DNA of 64,000 bases, taken from Micromonospora thermarum. GTDB lineage: Bacteria; Actinomycetota; Actinomycetes; Mycobacteriales; Micromonosporaceae. The notes under the pieces were generated by a model, which worked only from the letters and a program-made list of their open reading frames with translations, was not told the origin of the DNA and did not search any database. Of this stretch, positions 1 to 8,413 are shown piece by piece; positions within the stretch are counted from its first letter, which is position 1; each line of letters starts with the position of its first letter. The stretch covers positions 62,001 to 126,000 of the forward strand of contig NZ_JAATEO010000009.1 of assembly GCF_012034245.1 (NCBI RefSeq), in the 5' to 3' direction. A program made the position numbers and the translations under genes.

Positions 1-114
1 ATCGTCATGATGATCTTCCGTCCGCAGGGTCTGGTGCCCAACCGGCGGCGGGCGGCCGAGTTCGCCGACCGGCGCAAGGAAGTGGTTCCCCAGGAGACGG
101 TGCCCAATGAGTGA
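1..114 (+). CDS. livM: LivM-type branched-chain amino-acid permease, C-terminal end (partial)
   Basis: Only the last 37 codons are inside the window. They begin in frame at base 1 and stop at TGA 112-114. The tail MIFRPQGL is the typical end of LivM permeases, the second membrane subunit of high-affinity branched-chain amino-acid ABC importers. The following ATPase gene starts inside it (ATG at 107), so the two are translationally coupled. The identity rests on this short tail and on the two LivG/LivF-type ATPases directly downstream. Confidence 0.75.
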   Translation: MVMMIFRPQGLVPNRRRAAEFADRRKEVVPQETVPNE

Positions 115-1027
115 CCCGCAGATGCACAGCGAGCGCGATGTAACCAGCGAGCGGGACATCGCCGACGACGCGCGGACCACGATCGGCGTGCCGCCGGAGA
201 AGGGTCCGGCCGAGCCGGCCGAGGTCACCCCGGCCGGGCCGGACGCCGCGGGCCGGGAGCCGTTGCTGGAGGTCGACCACGTCACGCTGCGCTTCGGCGG
301 CGTGGTGGCCCTCAACGACGTCAACTTCACCCTCTACAAGGGGGAGATCCTCGGCCTGATCGGCCCGAACGGCGCCGGCAAGACGACCTGCTTCAACGCG
401 ATGACCGGCGTCTACCGGCCCACCGAGGGCGAGATCCGGTTCAAGGGGGAGCGGGTCAGCGGCAAGCGGCGGTCGTGGATCACCAAGGCCGGCATCGCCC
501 GTACCTTCCAGAACATCCGGCTGTTCCCGGAGATGACCGCGCTGGAGAACGTGATGGTGGGCGCGGACGTCCACCACAAGACCAGCGTGATCTCCGCGAT
601 GCTGCGGCTGCCCCGCCACTGGCGCGAGGAGAAGCAGGGCCGGGAGAAGGCCCACGAGCTGCTGCGCTTCGTCGGTATCGACCGCCGCGCCGACGATCTG
701 GCCCGCAACCTGTCGTACGGTGAGCAGCGCCGGCTGGAGATCGCCCGGGCTCTCGCCACCGACCCGGCCCTGCTCTGCCTGGACGAGCCGGCCGCCGGCT
801 TCACCCCGGCGGAGAAGGAGGAGCTGCTCGGCCTGATCCGCAAGATCCGTGACCAGGGGGTCACGGTGCTGCTGATCGAGCACGACATGCGGCTGGTGAT
901 GGGCGTGACGGACCGGATCGTGGTGCTGGAGTTCGGCAAGAAGATCGCCGAGGGCCTGCCGGCCGAGGTCCGGGAGGACCCGAACGTGATCGCCGCGTAC
1001 CTGGGGGTGCCGACCGATGCTGCTTGA
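107..1027 (+). CDS. livG: LivG-type ABC transporter ATP-binding protein
   Basis: A 306-residue cytoplasmic ATPase that powers import of branched-chain amino acids or related substrates. It shows a Walker A loop (GPNGAGKTT), the ABC signature (LSYGEQRR), a Walker B (CLDEPAAG) and the switch histidine (LLIEHDM). LivG-specific features are the AFNAMTG-like stretch (CFNAMTG) after Walker A and the RTFQNIRLF motif. The first ~50 residues, before LLEVDHVTLRF, are a low-complexity extension not usual for the family and contain two SERD motifs; a later start is possible, but the ATG at 107 overlaps the livM end as expected in an operon. It overlaps livF by 11 bases. Transported substrate is inferred from family only. 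Confidence 0.93.
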   Translation: MSDPQMHSERDVTSERDIADDARTTIGVPPEKGPAEPAEVTPAGPDAAGREPLLEVDHVTLRFGGVVALNDVNFTLYKGEILGLIGPNGAGKTTCFNAMTGVYRPTEGEIRFKGERVSGKRRSWITKAGIARTFQNIRLFPEMTALENVMVGADVHHKTSVISAMLRLPRHWREEKQGREKAHELLRFVGIDRRADDLARNLSYGEQRRLEIARALATDPALLCLDEPAAGFTPAEKEELLGLIRKIRDQGVTVLLIEHDMRLVMGVTDRIVVLEFGKKIAEGLPAEVREDPNVIAAYLGVPTDAA

Positions 1028-1727
1028 GATCAACGACCTGACCCTGCTGTACGGGCGGATCCAGGCGCTGCACGGGATCAGCCTGCGCGTCAACGAGGGC
1101 GAGGTGGTGGCGCTGATCGGCGCCAACGGCGCCGGCAAGACCACCACCATGCGCGCGATCTCCGGCCTGCGGCCGGTGGCGTCGGGCTCGATCGTGTTCG
1201 ACGGCACCGACGTCACCCGGATGCGCGCCGACCTGCGGGTGATCCGGGGCATCGGGCAGGCGCCCGAGGGCCGGGGCGTGTTCCCCGGCATGACCGTCAT
1301 GGAGAACCTGGAGATGGGGGCGTACACCCGCCGGGACCGGAGCGAGATCAACAAGGATCTCGACATGGTGCTGGACCTGTTCCCCCGGCTCGCCGAGCGG
1401 CGCAAGCAGCCCGGCGGCACGCTGTCCGGCGGTGAGCAGCAGATGCTGGCGGTCGGCCGGGCCCTGATGGCCCGTCCGCGGCTGCTGCTGCTGGACGAGC
1501 CGTCGATGGGGCTCGCGCCGAAGCTGATCCAGCAGATCTTCGAGATCATCACGCGGATCAACGAGCAGGGCACCACGATCCTGCTGGTGGAGCAGAACGC
1601 GCAGCAGGCGCTCTCCCGGGCCCACCGGGGGTACGTGCTGGAGACCGGCCGGATCGTCAAGGAGGGCACCGGCGAGGCCCTCCTGCACGACCCGGCGGTC
1701 AAGGAGGCGTACCTCGGCGTGGCCTGA
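1017..1727 (+). CDS. livF: LivF-type ABC transporter ATP-binding protein
   Basis: The second ATPase subunit (236 residues) of the branched-chain amino-acid importer. Walker A GANGAGKTT, signature LSGGEQQML, Walker B LLLLDEPSMGL and the LivF hallmark VEQNAQQAL are all present. Length is normal for LivF. It starts inside the end of livG and is the last gene of the operon: a perfect 17-bp hairpin follows 16 bases after the stop. A specific substrate cannot be read from the sequence, since LivFG-type ATPases also serve urea and other amide importers. Confidence 0.94.
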   Translation: MLLEINDLTLLYGRIQALHGISLRVNEGEVVALIGANGAGKTTTMRAISGLRPVASGSIVFDGTDVTRMRADLRVIRGIGQAPEGRGVFPGMTVMENLEMGAYTRRDRSEINKDLDMVLDLFPRLAERRKQPGGTLSGGEQQMLAVGRALMARPRLLLLDEPSMGLAPKLIQQIFEIITRINEQGTTILLVEQNAQQALSRAHRGYVLETGRIVKEGTGEALLHDPAVKEAYLGVA

Positions 1728-1743
1728 GGCCCGTCCGGTCCGC

Positions 1744-1780
1744 GCGGCCGGCCGCCCCCACCGTGGGGGCGGCCGGCCGC
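1744..1780 (+). terminator. Terminator of the liv operon
   Basis: A perfect 17-bp inverted repeat (1744-1760 / 1764-1780) with a three-base loop lies just after livF. There is no U-run, which is usual for GC-rich actinobacterial terminators. Confidence 0.8.
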
Positions 1781-1835
1781 CGGCTTTGTGCCCGGTCGTC
1801 GTGCTTCGGGCGCGGCGCGGTGCCGGCGGGCGGCC

Positions 1836-1858
1836 TTGTCGGTGGTACGGACTAGAGT
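1836..1858 (+). promoter_or_regulatory. RecA-NDp (PafBC-type) DNA-damage promoter of polA
   Basis: TTGTCGGTG (1836-1844), exactly 8 bases, then TAGAGT (1853-1858). This matches the published mycobacterial consensus tTGTCRgtg-N8-TAnnnT at every position. The GTG start of polA begins 7 bases after the -10 box, so the transcript is probably leaderless. PafBC binding is inferred from the match. Confidence 0.75.
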
Positions 1859-1865
1859 CGCCACC

Positions 1866-4565
1866 GTGACAGCTACGACGCCGCGCCTGCTCCTCGTCGA
1901 CGGACACTCCCTGGCCTACCGGGCGTTCTTCGCCCTGCCGGTGGAGAACTTCTCCACCACGACGGGCCAGCCGACCAACGCGGTCTACGGCTTCACCTCC
2001 ATGCTGATCAACGTGCTGCGCGACGAGCAGCCGACGCACATCGTCGTGGCGTTCGACGTGTCCCGGCGCTCGTTCCGCACCGAGAAGTACGCGGAGTACA
2101 AGGCCGGCCGCAGCGAGACCCCGACCGACTTCAAGGGGCAGGTCAGCCTGGTCAAGGAGGTCCTGGCGGCGCTGCGCATCCCGGTGGTCGAGAAGGAGGG
2201 CTACGAGGCCGACGACGTCATCGCGACCCTCGCCTGCCAGGCCCGCGACCAGGGCATGTCGGTGCTGATCACCACCGGCGACCGGGACGCGTTCCAGCTG
2301 GTCGGCGACAACATCACCGTGCTGTACCCGCGCAAGGGCGTCTCCGACCTCGCACGGATGGACCCGGCGGCGGTCGAGGCGAAGTACGGCGTCCCGCCGG
2401 AGCGCTACCGCGACCTGGCCGCGCTGGTCGGCGAGACGAGCGACAACCTGCCCGGCATCCCCGGCGTCGGCCCGAAGACCGCCGCCAAGTGGATCACCAC
2501 GTACGGCGGGGTGGACGGCGTCGTCGCCCGCGCCGACGAGATCAAGGGCAAGGCCGGCGACAGCCTGCGGGAGCGGCTCGCCGACGTGATCCGCAACTAC
2601 GAGATCAACTGCCTGGTGTCCGACCTGGAGCTGCCGCTGCGCCCGGAGGACGCCCGTTGGGCCGGGTGGGACCGGGAGGCGGTGCACCAGGTCTTCGACA
2701 CGCTGGAGTTCCGCATCCTGCGCGACCGGCTCTACCAGTACCTGGAGGCCGTCGAGCCGGAGGCCGAGGTCGGCTTCGACCTGGCCGGCGAGATGCTGAC
2801 CGAGCCGGGCGCGCTCGCCGCCTGGCTGGGCACGCACGCACCGGCGGGCACGCCGGTCGGCGTCGCCGTCACGCTGGACACCGGCCCCAACCGGCGGCAC
2901 ACCGCCTCGGTGACCGGGATGGCCCTGGCCACCGCCGCCGGCGCCGGGGCCTGGTTCGACCCGGCCCGGCTGGACGCCGCCGACGAGGCCGCCCTGGCCG
3001 GGTGGCTCGCCGACGGGACCCGCCCCAAGGTGCTGCACGACAGCAAGCCGGCGGTGCTCGCGTTCGCCGCCCACGGCTGGTCACTGGAGGGCATCGCCCG
3101 CGACACGCAGATCGCCGCGTACCTGGCCCGGCCCGACCAGCGGTCGTACGACCTGACCGACCTGGCGCTGCGCTACCTGCACCGCGAGCTGCGGGTCGAC
3201 ACGCCGGACACCGGCCAGCTCACCTTCGACGGCCTCGGCAACGACGGCGAGGCCGAGCAGAACCTGATGCTCCGGGCCCGGGCCACCCTCGACCTGGCCG
3301 ACGCCATCGACGCCGAGCTGTCGCGGGACGGGGAGCAGTCGGCCCGGCTGATGGCCGGGGTGGAACTGCCCCTCATGCGGGTGCTCGCCGGCATGGAGCG
3401 GATCGGCATCGGCGCCGACACGCAGTACCTGTCCGAGCTGGAGGCGCACTTCGCCGCCGAGGTGAAGGCCGCCGCGCAGGGCGCGTACGAGGCGGTGGGG
3501 CGGGAGTTCAACCTGGGCTCGCCGAAGCAGCTCCAGGAGATCCTCTTCGGCGAGCTGGGCCTGCCCAAGACCAAGAAGATCAAGACCGGCTACACGACCG
3601 ACGCCGACGCCCTCCAGTGGCTCTACGCGCAGAACCCGCACCCGGTGCTCGCGCACCTGCTGCGCCACCGCGACGTGGCCAAGCTCAAGACCACCGTGGA
3701 CGGCCTGCTCAAGTCGGTCTCCGACGACGGCCGCATCCACACCACGTTCAACCAGACGGTGGCGGCGACCGGCCGGCTGTCGTCGACCGAGCCGAACCTG
3801 CAGAACATCCCGATCCGCACCGAGGAGGGGCGGCGGATCCGCCGGGCCTTCGTGGTGGGCGAGGGGTACGAGTGCCTGCTCACCGCCGACTACAGCCAGA
3901 TCGAGATGCGCATCATGGCGCACCTGTCGTCGGACGACGCCCTGATCGACGCGTTCAACTCCGGCGCCGACTTCCACGCCGCCACCGCCTCGTCGGTGTT
4001 CCAGGTCCCGGTCGACGCGGTCACCGCCGACCAGCGGCGCAAGATCAAGGCCATGAACTACGGCCTGGCGTACGGGCTGAGCGCGTTCGGCCTCTCCCAG
4101 CAGCTCGGCATCACCACCGAGGAGGCGCGGGCCCTCATGGAGGACTACTTCGCCGGGTTCGGCGGGGTGCGTGACTACCTCCAGGAGGTGGTGGCCCGGG
4201 CCCGCCACGACGGGTACACCGAGACGATCCTGGGCCGCCGCCGCTACCTGCCCGACCTGGGCAGTGACAACCGGCAGCGGCGGGACATGGCCGAGCGGAT
4301 GGCGCTCAACGCCCCGATCCAGGGCTCGGCCGCCGACATCATCAAGGTCGCGATGCTGCACGTCGACACGGCGCTGCGCGAGGCCGGGCTGCGCTCCCGG
4401 ATGCTGCTCCAGGTGCACGACGAGCTGGTCTTCGAGGTGGCCCCCGGTGAGCGGGAGACCCTGGAGGCGCTGGTCCGGCGCGAGATGGGTGGGGCGTACC
4501 CGCTGTCGGTGCCGTTGGAGGTCTCCGTCGGCGAGGGCCGGGACTGGAACAGCGCCGACCACTGA
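1866..4565 (+). CDS. polA: DNA polymerase I
   Basis: An 899-residue family A polymerase for Okazaki fragment processing and repair gap filling. The N-terminal ~270 residues are the 5'-3' exonuclease/flap nuclease (LLLVDGHSLAYRAFFAL near the start). The middle region occupies the place of the 3'-5' proofreading domain, but I do not see the acidic Exo motifs, as in other actinobacterial Pol I enzymes. The polymerase domain carries motif A (DYSQIEMR, about 675-682), motif B (RRKIKAMNYGLAYG, from about 724) and motif C (VHDE, about 850). I chose GTG 1866 rather than the upstream in-frame start because it lies 7 bases after a -10 box and begins VTATTPRLLLVDG, the usual N-terminus. It is followed tail-to-tail by two small minus-strand genes. 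Confidence 0.96.
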   Translation: MTATTPRLLLVDGHSLAYRAFFALPVENFSTTTGQPTNAVYGFTSMLINVLRDEQPTHIVVAFDVSRRSFRTEKYAEYKAGRSETPTDFKGQVSLVKEVLAALRIPVVEKEGYEADDVIATLACQARDQGMSVLITTGDRDAFQLVGDNITVLYPRKGVSDLARMDPAAVEAKYGVPPERYRDLAALVGETSDNLPGIPGVGPKTAAKWITTYGGVDGVVARADEIKGKAGDSLRERLADVIRNYEINCLVSDLELPLRPEDARWAGWDREAVHQVFDTLEFRILRDRLYQYLEAVEPEAEVGFDLAGEMLTEPGALAAWLGTHAPAGTPVGVAVTLDTGPNRRHTASVTGMALATAAGAGAWFDPARLDAADEAALAGWLADGTRPKVLHDSKPAVLAFAAHGWSLEGIARDTQIAAYLARPDQRSYDLTDLALRYLHRELRVDTPDTGQLTFDGLGNDGEAEQNLMLRARATLDLADAIDAELSRDGEQSARLMAGVELPLMRVLAGMERIGIGADTQYLSELEAHFAAEVKAAAQGAYEAVGREFNLGSPKQLQEILFGELGLPKTKKIKTGYTTDADALQWLYAQNPHPVLAHLLRHRDVAKLKTTVDGLLKSVSDDGRIHTTFNQTVAATGRLSSTEPNLQNIPIRTEEGRRIRRAFVVGEGYECLLTADYSQIEMRIMAHLSSDDALIDAFNSGADFHAATASSVFQVPVDAVTADQRRKIKAMNYGLAYGLSAFGLSQQLGITTEEARALMEDYFAGFGGVRDYLQEVVARARHDGYTETILGRRRYLPDLGSDNRQRRDMAERMALNAPIQGSAADIIKVAMLHVDTALREAGLRSRMLLQVHDELVFEVAPGERETLEALVRREMGGAYPLSVPLEVSVGEGRDWNSADH

Positions 4566-4569
4566 TCCG

Positions 4570-5001
4570 TCAGCGTCCCGGCCCCCGGCGCTCCTTCGGC
4601 GGGGTGCCGTGCCGCTCCAGGGCCTTCCGGGACGGGCCACCCGGCGGCGGCAGCGGGCCCTTCACCGGGTCGTGACCCCAGTTCATCAGGGAGTACCGCC
4701 ACCGCGTCGCGCGGACGTCACCGCTCGGCCGCTGGGCCATGTGGCGGCGGACGTACCCGACGACCTTGCGCATGTGCTTGTAGTCGGCCTCGGACAGGTC
4801 GCCGCGCCTGCGCCGCAGCAGGTCGACGATCTTCCGGCCGGACTCGTGGCCGACGGTCTCGCCGCCCCCGCCGCCCTTCCGCCGCCAGCCGACGTGCTTG
4901 GACTCCTCGGTGTCCAGCCACGTGGACAGCTCGCCGGGCTTCATGTTCACCGCCTCGGTGAACTCCCGATAGGTGTCCCGGTCCCGGTCACCGCCGCTCA
5001 T
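4570..5001 (-). CDS. DUF3140 family protein
   Basis: A 143-residue soluble, basic protein. The segment FTEAVNMKPGELSTWLDTEE and the later ...RKIVDLLRRRR...MRKVVGYVRRHM... RWRYSLMNWGHDP are the typical blocks of DUF3140, a family without a known function that is common in actinobacteria. The family's NMxxxEL-WL and SLMNWGHDP motifs are intact. ATG 5001 overlaps the stop of the upstream DUF2945 gene by 14 bases, so the two are co-translated. A possible role in DNA binding or stress is only suggested by its basic, helical composition. It converges on polA with a 4-base gap. Confidence 0.85.
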   Translation of the reverse strand: MSGGDRDRDTYREFTEAVNMKPGELSTWLDTEESKHVGWRRKGGGGGETVGHESGRKIVDLLRRRRGDLSEADYKHMRKVVGYVRRHMAQRPSGDVRATRWRYSLMNWGHDPVKGPLPPPGGPSRKALERHGTPPKERRGPGR

Positions 5002-5206
5002 GGCGCAGCGCCTCCGGCCGGTGGGCGACGTCCCGCCCCGAGTGGTCGTTGCGGATCCGGTACTGCGGGTCCTCCGGTGACGCGTCGACGGTGTGCCCGC
5101 GTACGTGTGTCCGGTCGATGAGCTTCTCCTTGACCACGCCGTGGGCCCGGCCGCTGTGGCTGGCCCAGGACACGTGGTCACCCTCGCGGAACTCCTGCTT
5201 GGCCAT
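4988..5206 (-). CDS. DUF2945 (hypervirulence-associated Tudor-like) small protein
   Basis: A 72-residue protein: FREGDHVSWASHSGRAHGVV is the diagnostic start of the DUF2945/HVA1 Tudor-like domain, followed by YRIRNDHSGRDVAHRPEAL. These are short beta-barrel proteins of unknown role, often found beside DUF3140 proteins in actinobacteria. I start at ATG 5206 (MAKQEF) because the conserved domain begins there; an in-frame start at 5230 would add eight residues. It overlaps the downstream DUF3140 gene. Confidence 0.83.
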   Translation of the reverse strand: MAKQEFREGDHVSWASHSGRAHGVVKEKLIDRTHVRGHTVDASPEDPQYRIRNDHSGRDVAHRPEALRHERR

Positions 5207-5313
5207 GCCGCCCGGGTACCCGGAGGACATGGGCGGAAACGACCGCCGGGCGGGGTCGGGATCGGTCAGCTACGCGCTGCCGCGGCCACGGCTCGTACCG
5301 GCGCCCCGTGTCC

Positions 5314-6120
5314 TCACGCCTCCGGTTTCTCGGTGACGAAGATGGCGGTCCCGGGGAAGAGCCGGCCGCGCAGCGGGCTCCACTGGCCCCAGATCCCCTC
5401 GTGCCCCTCCGGCCACTCCGGCTCGACCAGGTCGACCAGCCGGAAGCCCGCGCCCACCAGCTCCCGGATCCGGTCGCCGAGCGTCCGGTGCTGCTCGACG
5501 TACGTGGCGACGCCGTGCTCGTCCTGCTCCACGTAGGGGGAGCGGTCGAAGTACGAGTGCACGGCGGTCAGCCCGTGCTCGCCCGGGTCGTCGAGGAAGA
5601 TCCAGCGCATCGGGTGGGTCACGGAGAACACCCAACGGCCCCCGGGGCGCAGGACCCGGGCGACCTCCCGCATGACGGCCGCCGAGTCGGCGACGAACGG
5701 GACCGCGCCGAACGCCGTGCACACCACGTCGAACGCGGCGTCGGCGAACGGCAGCGCGAGCGCGTCGGCCTGCACCAGCGGCACGCGTACCCCGGTGCGG
5801 TCGGCGGCGAGCGCCGCGTGCCGCAACATGCCGGCGGACAGGTCCAGGGCGACCGGCCGCGCCCCCTGCGTGGCGAGCCAGCGGGCCGCGGCGGCGGCCC
5901 CGGCCCCCAGTTCCAGTACGCGCCGTCCGGCCAGCTCGCCGAGGAGGCGTACGTCCGCCTCGCGGAGCCCCTCGGGACACCAGACGAAGTCCACCTCGCC
6001 CAGGAACGCCCCGTGCTCGGCCTGGTACGCGTCGGCGTCGCCGTCCCACCAGCGGCGGTTGGCGCGGCGCGCCTCGGCGTCGCCGACGGTGCGGCGGGCC
6101 ACCCGGCTGTCGTCGTCCAC
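5314..6120 (-). CDS. Class I SAM-dependent methyltransferase
   Basis: A 268-residue cytoplasmic methyltransferase. SAM-binding motif I is VLELGAGAAAAARWLA, followed by the acidic loop VALDLSAGML, motif II-type VQADALALPFADAAFDVV and the post-II segment VMREVARVLRPGGRWVFSVTHP. The fold is a Methyltransf_11/25 type. The N-terminal RRANRRWWDGDADAYQAEH block is common in actinobacterial homologues of unknown substrate. The start is GTG 6120, six bases downstream of a TAGCGT -10 box, so the mRNA is probably leaderless. The substrate is not predictable. Confidence 0.88.
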   Translation of the reverse strand: MDDDSRVARRTVGDAEARRANRRWWDGDADAYQAEHGAFLGEVDFVWCPEGLREADVRLLGELAGRRVLELGAGAAAAARWLATQGARPVALDLSAGMLRHAALAADRTGVRVPLVQADALALPFADAAFDVVCTAFGAVPFVADSAAVMREVARVLRPGGRWVFSVTHPMRWIFLDDPGEHGLTAVHSYFDRSPYVEQDEHGVATYVEQHRTLGDRIRELVGAGFRLVDLVEPEWPEGHEGIWGQWSPLRGRLFPGTAIFVTEKPEA

Positions 6121-6601
6121 CCGCTCACGCTAGGCGGCGACCCGGCGCCGGCGGCCGGCGGGTCCGCCCGTACGTCGGCCGGAGCCGTGCCCCCTCGCCG
6201 TCCCGGCCGTCCCGCCGTGCCCGCGGTGCCGGGCGTGCCGCCGTCTCGCCGGTTGGCCTCCGATCGTGCGGCGGTCGTCGGCGCGTCCTACCCTTGACCC
6301 TGGGCCTGGTGTGACTCGCGTGACACCCGGGGTGACTTCCGGCCGAAATCTCCGCTTTCGCAGCTGACGAGGTCGCGGTGAGGTGGGAGGGCTTGCACGC
6401 TGTGGTAATGCAGCGGGTAGGCTAGACGATGCGCTCGCGGATCGTGTGCCTCGGCAGGGAGCAGGTGCGCGGTCGACGGAGCCACATCATGATCCCCATC
6501 AGCGATCGTAGGGTGTGCCCGGCGGCGGATCCGCTGGCGCGAACAGGTCACCGCGGCCCACGTCCGTGATGACAACCCATCCGACCGGAGCAACCGCCCA
6601 C
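6121..6601. other. Divergent intergenic region with rpsA promoter
   Basis: 481 bases without a convincing gene. A promoter for rpsA fits TTGCAC (6393-6398) and TAGGCT (6418-6423) with a 19-base spacer, giving a leader of roughly 170 bases. A second possible -10 (TAGGGT) lies near 6510. On the minus strand TAGCGT just upstream of 6120 serves the methyltransferase. I see no riboswitch I can name. Confidence 0.5.
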
Positions 6602-8086
6602 ATGACGAGCAGCATCGAGGCCCCCTCGAGCGCCACCAAGGTCACCGTCGACGATCTCGGTTCCGAGGAGGCTTTCCTCGCCGCGATCGACGAGACCATC
6701 AAGTACTTCAACGACGGCGACATTGTCGAAGGCACCGTCGTCAAGGTCGATCGGGACGAGGTCCTGCTCGACATCGGCTACAAGACCGAGGGTGTCATCC
6801 CCTCTCGGGAGCTGTCGATCAAGCACGACGTGGACCCGGCCGAGGTCGTCTCGGTTGGCGACCACATCGAGGCCCTTGTCCTCCAGAAGGAGGACAAGGA
6901 GGGGCGTCTGATCCTCTCGAAGAAGCGCGCGCAGTACGAGCGGGCCTGGGGCACGATCGAGAAGATCAAGGACGAGGACGGCGTCGTCCGCGGTTCGGTC
7001 ATCGAGGTGGTCAAGGGTGGCCTCATCCTCGACATCGGGCTGCGCGGCTTCCTGCCCGCCTCCCTGGTCGAGATGCGGCGGGTGCGTGACCTGCAGCCGT
7101 ACGTCGGCCGCGAGCTCGAGGCCAAGATCATCGAGCTGGACAAGAACCGCAACAACGTGGTTTTGTCCCGCCGTGCCTGGCTGGAGCAGACGCAGTCCGA
7201 GGTGCGCACCGAGTTCCTCAACAAGCTTCAGAAGGGCCAGGTCCGCAAGGGCGTCGTGTCCTCGATCGTCAACTTCGGCGCCTTCGTCGACCTGGGCGGC
7301 GTGGACGGCCTGGTGCACGTCTCCGAGCTGTCCTGGAAGCACATCGACCACCCGTCCGAGGTCGTCGAGGTGGGCCAGGAGGTCGAGGTCGAGGTCCTGG
7401 ACGTCGACCTGGACCGCGAGCGGGTCTCGCTGTCGCTGAAGGCGACCCAGGAGGACCCGTGGCGGCAGTTCGCCCGCACCCACGCGATCCAGCAGATCGT
7501 GCCCGGTAAGGTCACCAAGCTGGTGCCGTTCGGCGCGTTCGTCCGGGTCGACGACGGCATCGAGGGCCTGGTCCACATCTCCGAGCTGGCCGAGCGTCAC
7601 GTGGAGATCCCGGAGCAGGTCGTGCAGGTCGGCTCCGAGGTCATGGTCAAGGTCATCGACATCGACCTGGAGCGCCGCCGGATCTCGCTGTCGCTGAAGC
7701 AGGCCAACGAGGGCTTCGTCGAGGGCGAGGAGCACTTCGACCCGACCCTCTACGGCATGGCCGCGACCTACGACGCCGAGGGCAACTACATCTACCCGGA
7801 GGGCTTCGACCCGGAGACCGGCGAGTGGCTCGAGGGGTACGAGAAGCAGCGCGAGACCTGGGAGACGCAGTACGCCGAGGCGCGTCAGCGCTGGGAGGCC
7901 CACCAGAAGCAGGTGCAGACCTCCCGCGCCGCCGACGCCGAGGCGGCCGCCGCCCCGGCCCCGGCCGCCGGCACCACCACCACGATCAGCCCGGCCCCGA
8001 GCCGGCAGGCCGAGGAGCCGGCCGGCACCCTCGCCACCGACGAGGCGCTCGCCGCGCTGCGGGAGAAGCTCGCCGGCGGCAAGTGA
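6602..8086 (+). CDS. rpsA: 30S ribosomal protein S1
   Basis: 494 residues. S1 binds mRNA at the 30S platform and supports initiation on structured leaders. Four S1 RNA-binding repeats are visible: GDIVEGTVVKVDRDEVLLDIGYKTEG (~35), GSVIEVVKGGLILDIG (~120), GQVRKGVVSSIVNFGAFVDLGG (~205) and GKVTKLVPFGAFVRVDDG (~290). Repeats 3 and 4 are the best conserved. A C-terminal acidic and then Ala/Pro-rich tail is typical of actinobacterial S1, which has four rather than six repeats. ATG 6602 has GGAG 11 bases upstream; earlier in-frame starts lack similarity. The polA-rpsA-coaE order matches mycobacteria. Confidence 0.97.
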   Translation: MTSSIEAPSSATKVTVDDLGSEEAFLAAIDETIKYFNDGDIVEGTVVKVDRDEVLLDIGYKTEGVIPSRELSIKHDVDPAEVVSVGDHIEALVLQKEDKEGRLILSKKRAQYERAWGTIEKIKDEDGVVRGSVIEVVKGGLILDIGLRGFLPASLVEMRRVRDLQPYVGRELEAKIIELDKNRNNVVLSRRAWLEQTQSEVRTEFLNKLQKGQVRKGVVSSIVNFGAFVDLGGVDGLVHVSELSWKHIDHPSEVVEVGQEVEVEVLDVDLDRERVSLSLKATQEDPWRQFARTHAIQQIVPGKVTKLVPFGAFVRVDDGIEGLVHISELAERHVEIPEQVVQVGSEVMVKVIDIDLERRRISLSLKQANEGFVEGEEHFDPTLYGMAATYDAEGNYIYPEGFDPETGEWLEGYEKQRETWETQYAEARQRWEAHQKQVQTSRAADAEAAAAPAPAAGTTTTISPAPSRQAEEPAGTLATDEALAALREKLAGGK

Positions 8087-8151
8087 GCCGAACGACAACT
8101 CCGGCCCGGCGCGGCTGACGCCGCGCAGCGCCCGGAACCGTCGCTGACGAC

Positions 8152-8194
8152 GGGCCCCGTCCCCGCGATCGACAGATCGCCGGGGGCGGGGCCC
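8152..8194 (+). terminator. Terminator of rpsA
   Basis: Near-perfect GC-rich hairpin (8152-8170 / 8175-8194) with a four-base loop GACA, one G-T pair and one bulge, starting 65 bases after the S1 stop codon. Confidence 0.7.
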
Positions 8195-8413
8195 TCGCCG
8201 TTTCCCCGCCGGCCCATCGACCGTCCGGCCCTGCCCCGCCGTGCCGGGCAGCACGGCACCTGATGGACACCGGAATGCGGGATGTCGGCCTGTTCGTCCG
8301 CGATGACGGCACCCCGCGCCCGCGGCCCCCGGCCCCGCACCGGCGGGATGCCGTACGGCGAGTGGATCACGGCCCGGTTTGGCAGCCCGGCGATGATCCG
8401 GTTGACTGGTGCC
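8195..8413. other. Upstream region of coaE, no gene seen
   Basis: Together with 8087-8151 this is a 327-base non-coding gap. Open frames here only extend coaE upstream without similarity. I see no clear promoter box except weak candidates (GATGAT near 8393). Confidence 0.4.
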
